Of a DNA stretch of 63,213 nucleotides, positions 51,755-59,718 are shown piece after piece. A model generated the notes under the pieces. It was given only the letters and a program-made list of their open reading frames with translations, searched no databases and was not told the origin of the DNA. Made by a program: the position numbers and the translations under genes. The stretch spans positions 1 to 63,213 of the forward strand of contig SVQT01000006.1 of assembly GCA_015065215.1 (NCBI GenBank), given 5' to 3'. The stretch is from Oscillospiraceae bacterium (GTDB lineage Bacteria > Bacillota > Clostridia > Oscillospirales > CAG-272). How positions within the stretch are numbered: position 1 is the stretch's first letter; each line of letters starts with the position of its first letter.

Positions 51755-51846
51755 CAGACGGTCGGCGCGGGACTTGGTCACCCATCCCACAAAAGCCTTT
51801 GCTCCACTGTGGTTCTCCACATTTCCCGTCAGTCGCAAAGACCTTT
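51751..51846 (-). ncRNA. ZTP (pfl) riboswitch controlling the pur-fhs operon
   Basis: Reading the minus strand: P1 GTCTTTGC/GCAAAGGC, conserved GACTGACGG, P2 GTGG-AGAA-CCAC, then AGTGGAGC, a linker with its own hairpin, and the diagnostic CCGACCGTCTGGGCA. The pseudoknot pairs GACGG (near 51830-51826) with CCGTC (near 51764-51758), a compensated variant of the usual consensus pair. ZTP/ZMP accumulates when 10-formyl-THF is short. The overlap with the terminator predicts an ON switch for purE through fhs. Confidence 0.93.
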
Positions 51847-51861
51847 TGAATTGACGAAATA

Positions 51862-51890
51862 ATAATATCACGAAATGAGAGTTTTGTCAA
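51862..51890 (-). promoter_or_regulatory. SigA-type promoter of the pur operon
   Basis: On the minus strand TTGACA (51890-51885) and TATTAT (51867-51862) are 17 bases apart. Transcription should begin near 51855, just before the aptamer. Confidence 0.85.
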
Positions 51891-52054
51891 GTAATTTATC
51901 GATATTTTCATGCATTATTTTATATTAACCTCGCGCATGCGTGCCCATGCTCGCTCTCTTTTCCTTTGGGCTTTTTGGGCCCGTTTTTCGACAAAATACG
52001 GCAGAGCGGCATATGCTTGTATTGGGCGCACACCGCCCGAAAGGAGAAAAATCG

Positions 52055-52264
52055 ATGAACACTTTGAAAGATCTGCTCAATGGGGCGGGCTGCCCTGCTG
52101 AGCACTCCGGCGGGGGCGACGGTCTTTTCGGTCGCTCTCTTGCTATGGTCTATTCGCCCCACCAGCTCTTTGACGGGCTCTATACCCCCGAGGTTGGCCT
52201 TTGTCACGGCACCATCTTTATCGAATTGGATAAGCCCTTTTGGGGGGCGGGGAGGCTGAAATGA
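52055..52264 (+). CDS. cotJA: Spore coat associated protein CotJA
   Basis: The 69-residue protein matches CotJA in the segment SLAMVYSPHQLFDGLYTPEVGL split around YxPxQxF and in HGTIFIELDKPFWG. It is a small component of the spore coat inner layer made in the mother cell. AAGGAG lies 8 bases before the ATG at 52055. It overlaps cotJB by 4 bases. A SigE-like promoter would be expected in 51990-52030 (AATAC...CATATGCT is a weak candidate). The region 51911-52054 shows no other gene. Confidence 0.88.
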   Translation: MNTLKDLLNGAGCPAEHSGGGDGLFGRSLAMVYSPHQLFDGLYTPEVGLCHGTIFIELDKPFWGAGRLK

Positions 52265-52518
52265 CCAAGGATCGCTCTACCCTGCTTCACCGGATTCAAG
52301 CGGAAGATTTCGTTCTTTATGAGGTAGCGCTCTATCTGGACGGCCACCCCACATGTAAAAAGGCACTCCGCTATTATCACGAGCACAAAAAAATTGCCGC
52401 CATGCTCAAGGCGGAATTTGAAGAAAAGTTCGGTCCCCTCTCTATCTATCACAACCACAGCGAGCAAAACTGGGATTGGGCATGCGGCCCTTGGCCCTGG
52501 GAAAAGGAGGCAAACTGA
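52261..52518 (+). CDS. cotJB: Spore coat protein CotJB
   Basis: The 85-residue protein shows the CotJB pattern: LHRIQAEDFVLYEVALYLDG, HPTCKKALRYYHEHKK and the tryptophan-rich end NWDWACGPWPWE. It is co-produced with CotJA and CotJC in sporulating mother cells. Its ATG overlaps the cotJA stop and it ends 3 bases before cotJC, so all three are translated together. The function is structural or accessory for CotJC assembly in the coat. Confidence 0.93.
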   Translation: MTKDRSTLLHRIQAEDFVLYEVALYLDGHPTCKKALRYYHEHKKIAAMLKAEFEEKFGPLSIYHNHSEQNWDWACGPWPWEKEAN

Positions 52519-52521
52519 ATT

Positions 52522-53118
52522 ATGTGGACCTATGATAAAAAACTGCAATACCCGGTCAAGATCAAAAATCCCAACGCCAATTACGCCAAAATTATCATTA
52601 GCCAGTTGGGCGGACCTGACGGTGAGCTGGCCGCATCCATGCGCTATCTCCATCAGCGGTATTCGATGCCCCATGACAAAGTGCGGGGCATCCTGACCGA
52701 TGTGGGCACCGAAGAGCTGGCCCATTTGGAAATGATCGGCGCCATTCTCTATCAGCTCACCAAGGATCTCTCGCCCGAGGAGATCAAAAAGGCCGGCATG
52801 GACATCTATTTCGTGGATCACACCGCCGGGCTCTACCCCGTTTCGGCCGCCGGCGTGCCCTTTGACATGAAGTATGTCGGCGTCAAGGGCGACATGATCG
52901 CCGATCTTAATGAGGATCTTGCCGCCGAGCAAAAGGCACGTGTAACCTATGACAATATTCTGCGCATGGTAGACGACCCTGATGTGCGGGATCCCATCAA
53001 GTATCTGCGCCAACGGGAGCTGGTTCACTATCAGCGCTTTGGGGATGCGTTGCGCATCGCCCAAGACAATCTGGACGAGAAAAATTTCTACGCCTTCAAT
53101 CCGTCTTACGACAAGTGA
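52522..53118 (+). CDS. cotJC: Spore coat manganese catalase CotJC
   Basis: The 198-residue protein is a dimanganese-catalase homologue: the ligands fall in GGPDGELAASMRYL (Glu), GTEELAHLEMI (Glu, His) and DLAAEQKARVTYDN/RELVHYQRFGDAL (Glu, His), in a four-helix bundle. It is the main CotJ product and likely removes peroxide at the spore surface. GGAGG lies 10 bases upstream of the ATG. Presence of the complete cotJABC operon supports an endospore-forming host. Terminator at 53200-53237. Confidence 0.94.
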   Translation: MWTYDKKLQYPVKIKNPNANYAKIIISQLGGPDGELAASMRYLHQRYSMPHDKVRGILTDVGTEELAHLEMIGAILYQLTKDLSPEEIKKAGMDIYFVDHTAGLYPVSAAGVPFDMKYVGVKGDMIADLNEDLAAEQKARVTYDNILRMVDDPDVRDPIKYLRQRELVHYQRFGDALRIAQDNLDEKNFYAFNPSYDK

Positions 53119-53199
53119 GTGGCTCGCCGTTCACCTCACGCACGCAACACGTGCAATTCACGGCATAGCCATTCATGACGCATCGGCGTCAATTCGTTC

Positions 53200-53237
53200 A
53201 AAAAGCCCCAAAACGGATACCGTTTTGGGGCTTTTTT
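53200..53237. terminator. Bidirectional terminator between cotJC and ddh
   Basis: A 17-base perfect stem (53200-53216 with 53220-53236) with A5 and T6 ends separates the two convergent genes. Confidence 0.95.
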
Positions 53238-53254
53238 ATCTCGCCGCAAAGAAA

Positions 53255-54241
53255 TCAGAGCAGCTCCTTGCGCAATTCGGCACCGGTTTTGGGGGAAAGG
53301 TACGCGGGCGGCACGTCAAGCACCGTCTTGCAACCGCTGACCCCGTCCTTATTCATCCGATAGGCGGCGCGGGCATAGGCCACCAGCACCGAGGAGGTAA
53401 ACTCAGGGTTGCTATCCAGCTTCAGGCTGTATTCAATGATGTGATTATGCTCCAAATCCATACCCGTCCGGCCACTTCTGATCACAAAACCGCCGTGAGG
53501 GATGCCGCTGTGATCCCGCCGCAACTCCTCGGCGGTGATGAAATGCACGGTGGTGTCGTAATCGGCAAAGTAGTTGGGCATCTCCTTAATTTCTTTTTCA
53601 ATGCGGGCAAGATCCGCCCCCGCCTTCGGCACCACAAAGCACTCACGCAGATGCTTTTGCCGGGTGGTCAGCTCGGGGTTCTCGCCCGCGCGTACTGCCT
53701 CCAAAGCGAGCGCCACGGGAATGGTGTATTGCTTGGCGTCGGCAACGCCCTCCACGCGACGGATGGCATCCGAATGCCCCTGGCTTACACCCTTGCCCCA
53801 GAAGGTATAGACCTTGCTATCAGGCAGGATCGCCTCACCCAAAAGACGGTTGAGCGAGAACATGCCGGGATCCCAACCTACCGAGATCATGGCAACCTTG
53901 CCGCCCTTCCTCGCGGCGGCATCCGCCTTTTCAAAATGCTCGGGAATGCGGGCGTGGGTGTCAAAGCTATCCACCACGTTGAAGGTGGCCGCAAGGGCCG
54001 GCGTCTGCACCGGCAGATCGGTGGCAGAGCCGCCGCAGATGATCATCACGTCGATCTGATCCGCCATTTCCGCAGCCTTGTCGGCGGCGGTGGCGACCAC
54101 GCCGGGCGTGCGGAGCTTCAGGGATGCGGGATCGCGACGGGTAAACACCGTCACCAGCTCCATGTCGGGATTTTGCGCGATCGCGGCCTCTACGCCACGC
54201 CCCAAATTGCCGTATCCGAAAATACCAATGCGAATGCTCAT
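53255..54241 (-). CDS. ddh: meso-Diaminopimelate dehydrogenase
   Basis: The 328-residue NADPH enzyme has the N-terminal RIGIFGYGNLGRGVEAAI, FTRRDPASL, ICGGSATDLPVQTPALA, NVVDSFDTHARIPEHF, SVGWDPGMFSLNRLL and GVSQGHSDAIRRVEGV, all characteristic of Ddh. It makes meso-DAP directly from tetrahydrodipicolinate for lysine and cell-wall synthesis, bypassing the succinylase/acetylase routes. AGAGGTG precedes the ATG. It is monocistronic. Confidence 0.96.
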   Translation of the reverse strand: MSIRIGIFGYGNLGRGVEAAIAQNPDMELVTVFTRRDPASLKLRTPGVVATAADKAAEMADQIDVMIICGGSATDLPVQTPALAATFNVVDSFDTHARIPEHFEKADAAARKGGKVAMISVGWDPGMFSLNRLLGEAILPDSKVYTFWGKGVSQGHSDAIRRVEGVADAKQYTIPVALALEAVRAGENPELTTRQKHLRECFVVPKAGADLARIEKEIKEMPNYFADYDTTVHFITAEELRRDHSGIPHGGFVIRSGRTGMDLEHNHIIEYSLKLDSNPEFTSSVLVAYARAAYRMNKDGVSGCKTVLDVPPAYLSPKTGAELRKELL

Positions 54242-54295
54242 AGAACACCTCTTTCCTCGGGAGGCAGACGCCGCCCGATCAAAAAATACGCTACT

Positions 54296-54324
54296 ATTTT
54301 ACCACAGTCTATGCAATTTTGCAA
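54296..54324 (-). promoter_or_regulatory. SigA-type promoter of ddh
   Basis: On the minus strand TTGCAA (54324-54319) and TAAAAT (54301-54296) are 17 bases apart, 55 bases before the ATG. Confidence 0.65.
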
Positions 54325-54368
54325 GATAACCGACAAAAAAATCTCATGCCTTTGCTTTTTGCGAAAAA

Positions 54369-54408
54369 ACGCACCTCGCCGTGGCAAAAGTGCCATAACG
54401 GGGTGCGT
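54369..54408 (-). terminator. Terminator of the GH2-EEP operon
   Basis: ACGCACC and GGTGCGT arms (54369-54375 with 54402-54408) plus an inner TGGCA/TGCCA helix are followed on the minus strand by a run of T (54368-54363), 7 bases after the EEP stop. Confidence 0.8.
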
Positions 54409-54414
54409 CTTTCG

Positions 54415-55185
54415 TCATTCTACCGTCACAAAGCCGATGACAGGTCTGTGATCCGAGATGTAAAGGCCGTCAACGCCATTATCCGCCACCGCATAGGACT
54501 CGGCGGGATCGGCAGGCAGATCTGAGAAGATGTAGTCGATCTTGGTATTCGGCACACGGGTACCAAAGCCGTGGAAGGTGCCGCCGACCTCGGCGGTCAG
54601 GTCAACCGCGTGCAAATACTCACACTCGGAGATCACCTTGATCTCAGGGGCATCCGGCAGGGCGTTCAGGTCGCCGGTCAGCACAAAGGGCAGCTTTTTC
54701 TTGTCAATGTATTGCAGGATCTGAATGGCACCGTACATACGGGCGGCAGAGCCCTTGTGATCCAGGTGGGTATTGACGAACAAAAACCACTGCTCCGCCT
54801 CACGGTGCTTGAGCACGGCGGCGGTAGCCACACGGGGGCAACCGCTTTGATCGGCACCAAAGCGAGAGCCGGGCACGGTAGGGGCAAGCGAGAGCCAGAA
54901 GGTCTCGGCAGAGATCATCTCAAAGGCGTTTTTGCGGTAAGCGATCAAAGAGGCCTCGTCATTCAATGTCCTTCCCCGGCCGCAGCCGATCACCACATAA
55001 CCGTCCAGCACCTCGCGTAGCCAGTCGGCGGTGGTCACGGCCGCCTCCTGAAAGCCGATAATGTCGGGATCCTCGCTCTTGATGCAATCCAGAATGCGTG
55101 CCTTGCGGTTAGGGAAATAGTTCAGCTCATCCTTTTGTACCGGGGTGCGCAGATTAAAAGTGCAAATCTTCAATTTTACAGACAT
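54415..55185 (-). CDS. Endonuclease/exonuclease/phosphatase (EEP) family hydrolase
   Basis: The 256-residue protein has the EEP core: KICTFNLR (Asn), IGFQEAA (metal Glu), FVNTHLDHKG (His), LTGDLNALPD (Asp/Asn), KIDYIFSD and SDHRPVIG (Asp-His). It has no signal peptide, so a cytosolic role on a phosphodiester, phosphoester or sugar-phosphate substrate is likely. It lies 41 bases after a beta-mannosidase-like gene and is probably cotranscribed with it; AAGGAGG precedes the ATG. The substrate is not predictable. Confidence 0.88.
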   Translation of the reverse strand: MSVKLKICTFNLRTPVQKDELNYFPNRKARILDCIKSEDPDIIGFQEAAVTTADWLREVLDGYVVIGCGRGRTLNDEASLIAYRKNAFEMISAETFWLSLAPTVPGSRFGADQSGCPRVATAAVLKHREAEQWFLFVNTHLDHKGSAARMYGAIQILQYIDKKKLPFVLTGDLNALPDAPEIKVISECEYLHAVDLTAEVGGTFHGFGTRVPNTKIDYIFSDLPADPAESYAVADNGVDGLYISDHRPVIGFVTVE

Positions 55186-55226
55186 CTGTTTATCCTCCTT
55201 ATGATACTAACAGTCGAAAAGCGATG

Positions 55227-57563
55227 TCAAGACAGTTCCAACAGCTCCCCCGCAAAGCCGCCCGCCTCGGAAAGGATCCGCACAAAGCGGCGATAGGTCT
55301 CAAAAGGGGCCTTGCCGGTAAAGAAGTGATTGGTATATTCCTTGCCGTCCAGCTGCCAGCGGATCACCCAAAGCTCAGGGTCGCTCGGCTCAGAGAAGGT
55401 AAGAATCGGGGCGGTGCTGTTGGCGGATTGCTCCCACACGCCGCAAGCCAGCTCTCTGCCCTCTCCATTTTCATTATAGGCGGTAACGGTATAAGAAATC
55501 GATGCTTTTTGCAACGTGTTGTTGGCGGCGTAGAGCACGGGAGCCTTGGATAAATCCTCGCGTACGGCCATCAGTAAAACATCCTGCTGAGACTGCCTGA
55601 TCCAGTAATAGGGCAGCTTGCGATTCCCCTCCCAGTCGATCACCGAATAGTTAAAAAGCATCGGCCACATATCGTACAGCGACCACCAGAGCACGCCTGT
55701 TTTGCGCGGTCTTGTGGCGCGGCTGTACTCGATCACGTCCTTGAAATTCTCGGCGCAGACCACGTTCAGCGCCAGCGCGTAATCCTTGATCTCCTCAAAG
55801 GAGAAATCTCTGCCAAACCAAGCGAGAACGCTCTCCTTGCCGTTGAGGCGCCAGTTAACGAAATATTCATCGCTTTGATGCTGATCGGCACCGCCAAGCT
55901 TTGAGCTATCCCAGAGCCGCAAGGCTCTTTTTCGCTCCCGCGCCAGAGCCTTTTCGTTAAGTGTTATAGCATTTGTCCCAATGGGGCCGGTCTCTCCAAG
56001 AAAGAAGCTCCTGCAATTTCGCAGCGCCTCTGCAAACTCCCAAGGCTTTGCATAAAGGTGCTTTTCGGTAGAGGCATATCCCACCTTGCGCTCATGCACG
56101 GCATCACTCACCAAGGGGGAGCTTTCCACATAGGGGCGGAAGGGATCATGCCGCAGCACCGCCTCGGGAAGCACCTCACGGCTGATCCGCTGATAGGAGG
56201 GCTTCAGGCAGCTATCCTTCATAGTGTAGAAAATATGCTCATCATTCTCATTATCGCCGCACCATACAGCAAGCGAGGGATGGTTGCGCAGTCTCTTGAT
56301 GACCTGCTCCGCCTCTTTTGCCACCAGCTCGCCATAGGCGCGGTCCCTTGTGGGAATCTCACAGGCAAGCATAAAGTCCTGCCAAACCAAAATGCCGTGA
56401 CGATCGCAGTAATCAAAAAAGCTTTGCTCCTCGTAAATACCGCCGCCCCAAATGCGCACCATATTGCAATGAAGCGCAGTCAGCTCAGCAAGTGCCTTGC
56501 CCTCCGCAGTCTTGCGATGGGCGGCCGAGGCCAAAGGATCCAACGGCTTCCAGTTGGTACCCTTCACAAAAATCGGAATACCGTTTACATAAAACTGAAA
56601 TCTGCCGTTCCCTTTTTCATCGATATCCGCGGTGCGCTCCAGCTTCACTGTGCGAATACCGAAGGACTCGCGATGTGCCGTCAGCACAAGGTCCCCTTCC
56701 AGCACCTCCAGCAAAACAGTGTAAAGCTTTTGCGGGCCAAGTCCTGCGGGCCACCACAGCTCCACATCCGCGGGATTCAACTTGCAATAGTGTCTGCCTT
56801 GGGTAAAAAACAAAGGCTTCTCCTCGGAAAACACGACCCGTTCCCCATCCAACAGTGAAAAACGAAGCCGCTGATTGATCAGATATTTCCGATCGGTAGC
56901 AAACCGAAAAGAGGCACCGACGCTAATTTCCTTTTCGCTTACGAAGCGGGTATAAACATAGACCTCTTCAAAGCGGTTGGGCGGCAGAAGCTCCAGCGAA
57001 ACATCCCCCACAATACCGCAGGTCAGCAGGCGGGGGGCGTTGTCCCATCCCCATTGATGACGTGCCTTGCGCAAAAAACACTGCGAATCGTAAAAGGAGG
57101 TTCTGTTACCGTGCGCGTCACTGAATACCTCGTGCGGACGCTCCCTCGCCCACAGCTCGCTACTGCGAATCCTCACCGTCAGTGTATTTTCAGGGCGCAG
57201 CCTGTCGGTCACATCAGTGGTGTAGGTCATATGCATATTTTGGCAATCAAACAACCATTCGCCGTTGAGATACACCGTTCCAACGGTATCGATCCCCGCA
57301 AAGCAAAGTCGGCAACGCTCTCCATCACCAAGCTGCGGTGCGGCAAAAGCGGTAGAAAAGCTCCAATCGTCCACCGCGGTAAATGGGGTGGTAGCGTGCA
57401 GGCTGTCAGCCGGCATATAATCTTCCAAAAGCCCCAACTTTTGCAGGGTCGGCTCCACATTTCCGGGAATTGTTATGGTGCTTTCCACCGTTTTCCCGTC
57501 AAATGGCTCGGTGAAGCGTAGTTGCCATTCGCCATTTAAAAAAATCCGTCTGTTTTCCCTCAT
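55227..57563 (-). CDS. Glycoside hydrolase family 2, beta-mannosidase-like
   Basis: The 778-residue protein has the GH2 beta-mannosidase layout: N-terminal sugar-binding domain with RKARHQWGWDNAP (the HWGWD-type block of beta-mannosidases), VELWWPAGLGPQKLY before the barrel, FYVNGIPIFVKGTNWKPLDP, MVRIWGGGIYEEQSFFDYCD, acid/base Glu in WCGDNEND and nucleophile Glu in FFLGETGPIG. No secretion signal, so it acts on imported manno-oligosaccharide. GGAGGTG precedes the ATG. First gene of a two-gene operon with the EEP hydrolase. Confidence 0.92.
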   Translation of the reverse strand: MRENRRIFLNGEWQLRFTEPFDGKTVESTITIPGNVEPTLQKLGLLEDYMPADSLHATTPFTAVDDWSFSTAFAAPQLGDGERCRLCFAGIDTVGTVYLNGEWLFDCQNMHMTYTTDVTDRLRPENTLTVRIRSSELWARERPHEVFSDAHGNRTSFYDSQCFLRKARHQWGWDNAPRLLTCGIVGDVSLELLPPNRFEEVYVYTRFVSEKEISVGASFRFATDRKYLINQRLRFSLLDGERVVFSEEKPLFFTQGRHYCKLNPADVELWWPAGLGPQKLYTVLLEVLEGDLVLTAHRESFGIRTVKLERTADIDEKGNGRFQFYVNGIPIFVKGTNWKPLDPLASAAHRKTAEGKALAELTALHCNMVRIWGGGIYEEQSFFDYCDRHGILVWQDFMLACEIPTRDRAYGELVAKEAEQVIKRLRNHPSLAVWCGDNENDEHIFYTMKDSCLKPSYQRISREVLPEAVLRHDPFRPYVESSPLVSDAVHERKVGYASTEKHLYAKPWEFAEALRNCRSFFLGETGPIGTNAITLNEKALARERKRALRLWDSSKLGGADQHQSDEYFVNWRLNGKESVLAWFGRDFSFEEIKDYALALNVVCAENFKDVIEYSRATRPRKTGVLWWSLYDMWPMLFNYSVIDWEGNRKLPYYWIRQSQQDVLLMAVREDLSKAPVLYAANNTLQKASISYTVTAYNENGEGRELACGVWEQSANSTAPILTFSEPSDPELWVIRWQLDGKEYTNHFFTGKAPFETYRRFVRILSEAGGFAGELLELS

Positions 57564-57593
57564 AGCGCACCTCCGTTTGATACCTTTACTGGC

Positions 57594-57622
57594 AGTATAG
57601 CATATTGCGCTACATTTTTCAA
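57594..57622 (-). promoter_or_regulatory. SigA-type promoter of the GH2-EEP operon
   Basis: On the minus strand TTGAAA (57622-57617) and TATACT (57599-57594) are 17 bases apart, 31 bases before the ATG. Confidence 0.75.
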
Positions 57623-57673
57623 TAATTTCACCACATCTTTTCTCTCAGGACGTGGCTTATTGATAATAAAAGA

Positions 57674-57702
57674 TTGAAATTTTCCTTTCGCTATGATATA
57701 AT
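57674..57702 (+). promoter_or_regulatory. SigA-type promoter of the small membrane protein gene
   Basis: TTGAAA (57674-57679) and TATAAT (57697-57702) are 17 bases apart, 47 bases before the TTG start. Confidence 0.75.
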
Positions 57703-57749
57703 TATGCTATATTGGTATTTTTCTTGTGTTTCAAGAGGGAGGTGTGGCT

Positions 57750-58313
57750 TTGAACGAATTTTCGACATACGAATTTGTAGTAGCCCAGAAAATCGAGGGG
57801 AGATGGATCTGGGCAAAAGCAGGATTGCTTTTTTTCTACATTTCCTTTGGCATTACCGCCCTGATCATGGGCATCGTAACCAGACTGATTGCCCCCATGA
57901 TCGCTTTAGTACCTGTTTGCATATGGATCCTGGTGTTTTTTACCTGGCGCTACACCAATGTGGAATATGAATATTCGATCACCTCAGGCGAGCTGACCTT
58001 TGCCAAGATCTACGGTAACCGCTCCCGCCGCCGTGTGCTGACCTTGCAGCTGCGTGACGCTGTGCGTATCGCTCCGCTGGATAACGGCGAGCATTCGGCA
58101 AAAGCCACCGCATGGAAGCCGGAGCTTGATTTTTCCGCCATTTCCTCCGCCACGGCGCCTGACATTTACTATATTCTCTTCGAGCATAAGGGTAGCGGCA
58201 AAAAGGGTGAGTCCAAACGGGCAATTCTCTATCTTGAGGTTACAACGCGCACCCTGCAAATCTGCCGCTTTTACAATCCATCCGCTACCGTTCTAACCAC
58301 CGTCAGCAGATAA
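57750..58313 (+). CDS. Two-helix membrane protein with a PH-like cytosolic domain, function unknown
   Basis: The 187-residue product has two hydrophobic segments (about residues 21-42 and 46-66, separated by a short turn) followed by a ~110-residue soluble part (EYSITSGELTFAKIYGNRSR and later beta strands) that looks like a bacterial pleckstrin-homology fold. It resembles the DUF6106-type proteins of Clostridia, but I am not sure of that family. The TTG at 57750 is favoured because GGGAGG ends 7 bases upstream. It is monocistronic. Confidence 0.78.
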   Translation: MNEFSTYEFVVAQKIEGRWIWAKAGLLFFYISFGITALIMGIVTRLIAPMIALVPVCIWILVFFTWRYTNVEYEYSITSGELTFAKIYGNRSRRRVLTLQLRDAVRIAPLDNGEHSAKATAWKPELDFSAISSATAPDIYYILFEHKGSGKKGESKRAILYLEVTTRTLQICRFYNPSATVLTTVSR

Positions 58314-58316
58314 AAA

Positions 58317-58341
58317 AGGCTTTCGGTGTACCCGAAAGCCT
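58317..58341 (-). terminator. Terminator of the RpiB-like gene
   Basis: AGGCTTTCGG (58317-58326) pairs with CCGAAAGCCT (58332-58341). On the minus strand the stem is followed by TTTTTT. It also lies just after the end of the convergent membrane protein gene. Confidence 0.85.
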
Positions 58342-58350
58342 CAGTAGCCC

Positions 58351-58791
58351 TTACATCTCGGTCAATTCAAAATCCCGAATGCGCTGATTTTTATCCTTCG
58401 ATCGGCATTCCGGATCATAGCTCACGCTCAAATACTCCTTCACAATACACTTAGCAAGCTCAATACCAATCACCTGAGACCCCATCGTAATGATATTCGC
58501 CCGATTGGAAAGCTGAGCCCGCTGTGCCTGATACACGTCGTGCACGCAAGCGGCATAAGCACCCTTCACCTTGTTTGCCGCAATAGAAACGCCGATACCG
58601 GTGCCGCACAGCAGCACGCCGCGATCGTACTCCCCCGCAACCACCGCCTTCGCGCAGGCAAACGCCACGTTGGCGTAGATCGGATCCTCGCTACCAAGAT
58701 CGGTCACCTCATGCCCCAGCTCGGCCACATAAGTCATCAGCGCGGTCTTGAACGCCTCTGCGTTCGGGTCACAACCAAATGCAATCTTCAT
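58351..58791 (-). CDS. rpiB: RpiB/LacA/LacB-family sugar-phosphate isomerase, divergent
   Basis: The 146-residue protein has the family fold markers LLCGTGIGVSIAANKVKG (catalytic Cys) and IITMGSQVIGIELAKCIV. Two residues are unusual: the N-terminal GCDH/GSDH motif reads GCDPNAEAF, and the position of the ring-opening His (SRQH in E. coli RpiB) appears to be Ser (QLSNRAN). This points to a substrate other than ribose 5-phosphate, or to a LacA-like partner role. The ATG at 58791 follows GAGGGGGAA. Its genome neighbours are sugar enzymes. Confidence 0.85.
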   Translation of the reverse strand: MKIAFGCDPNAEAFKTALMTYVAELGHEVTDLGSEDPIYANVAFACAKAVVAGEYDRGVLLCGTGIGVSIAANKVKGAYAACVHDVYQAQRAQLSNRANIITMGSQVIGIELAKCIVKEYLSVSYDPECRSKDKNQRIRDFELTEM

Positions 58792-58819
58792 TGCGCTTCC
58801 CCCTCTTTTTGTTTTCTTT

Positions 58820-58848
58820 ATTATATCACATCCCATGCGCATATGCAA
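58820..58848 (-). promoter_or_regulatory. SigA-type promoter of the RpiB-like gene
   Basis: On the minus strand TTGCAT (58848-58843) and TATAAT (58825-58820) are 17 bases apart, 28 bases before the ATG. Confidence 0.7.
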
Positions 58849-58883
58849 GTATCAATAAAATTTCATCTTAGAGGAACACAGCC

Positions 58884-59669
58884 ATGTTTACTTATCCCGA
58901 CCTTCAAGAGCTCACCGCGCTGCTTCGCGACCTGCGTGCCTTCTTGCTGGACCCATCATCGGCGGGGAAACCCGTCGCCAAGGGGCATCACGATTTTGTG
59001 ACCGCCGCCGATCTCGGTGTACAGCAGCGCTTGCGCAGTCTTCTCTGTGCGCGCTATCCTCACATCCGCTTTATGGGCGAGGAGGACAAGGATCACACCA
59101 TCGACCCTACCGTCCCCACCTTTGTGTTGGATCCCATCGACGGCACCAGCAACTATATCTTTTCCTTCGGCATCTCCGCGGTATCACTGGCGCTGGTCTA
59201 CCAGGGGCAGGCCCTGAGCGGCGCCGTTTATAATCCCTACACCGATGAGCTTTTTGCCGCCGAGCGCGGCAAGGGCGCTTTCTGCAACGGAAAGCCGATC
59301 CACGTGCTTGACACCGACAAGCCCGGCGAGGTGCTGGCCGCCTTTGGGACCTCCCCTTATCGACACGAATTTGCGGATGTCACCTTTTCCATCGCGCGTC
59401 AGCTATTTTCCGACTGCATCGACATCCGCAGATCAGGCTCCGCCGCCGCTGACCTGGTCTACGTAGCGGACGGCAGAACAGGCTTGTTCGTTGAGTGCAA
59501 TTTGCAGCTTTGGGACTATGCTGCCGGCACCGTTATCCTGGAGGAGGCGGGCGGCAGGATAACCGACTGGGAGGGGGCTCCTCTCTCTATGACCGGCCCC
59601 TCTACCGTGGCGGCCTCCAATGGCAAGCTACACGACTATCTGTTAAAGACGATCGCCGCACAAAAATAA
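58884..59669 (+). CDS. Inositol monophosphatase family phosphatase
   Basis: The 261-residue protein has the Li+-sensitive phosphatase motifs: FMGEEDKDH (metal Glu), LDPIDGTSNYIFSFG (Asp-Pro-Ile-Asp-Gly-Thr) and LQLWDYAAGTVILEEAGGRI near the C-terminus. It hydrolyses a sugar or inositol monophosphate, or a nucleotide-type 3' phosphate, in the cytosol. AGAGGAA lies 7 bases before the ATG. It is followed 49 bases later by the GH43-like gene, so the two may be cotranscribed. Confidence 0.93.
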   Translation: MFTYPDLQELTALLRDLRAFLLDPSSAGKPVAKGHHDFVTAADLGVQQRLRSLLCARYPHIRFMGEEDKDHTIDPTVPTFVLDPIDGTSNYIFSFGISAVSLALVYQGQALSGAVYNPYTDELFAAERGKGAFCNGKPIHVLDTDKPGEVLAAFGTSPYRHEFADVTFSIARQLFSDCIDIRRSGSAAADLVYVADGRTGLFVECNLQLWDYAAGTVILEEAGGRITDWEGAPLSMTGPSTVAASNGKLHDYLLKTIAAQK

Positions 59670-59718
59670 CGTTTTTCAGGCACGTTTCCTCGATTTTATC
59701 AAAAACGGAGTAAAAATC

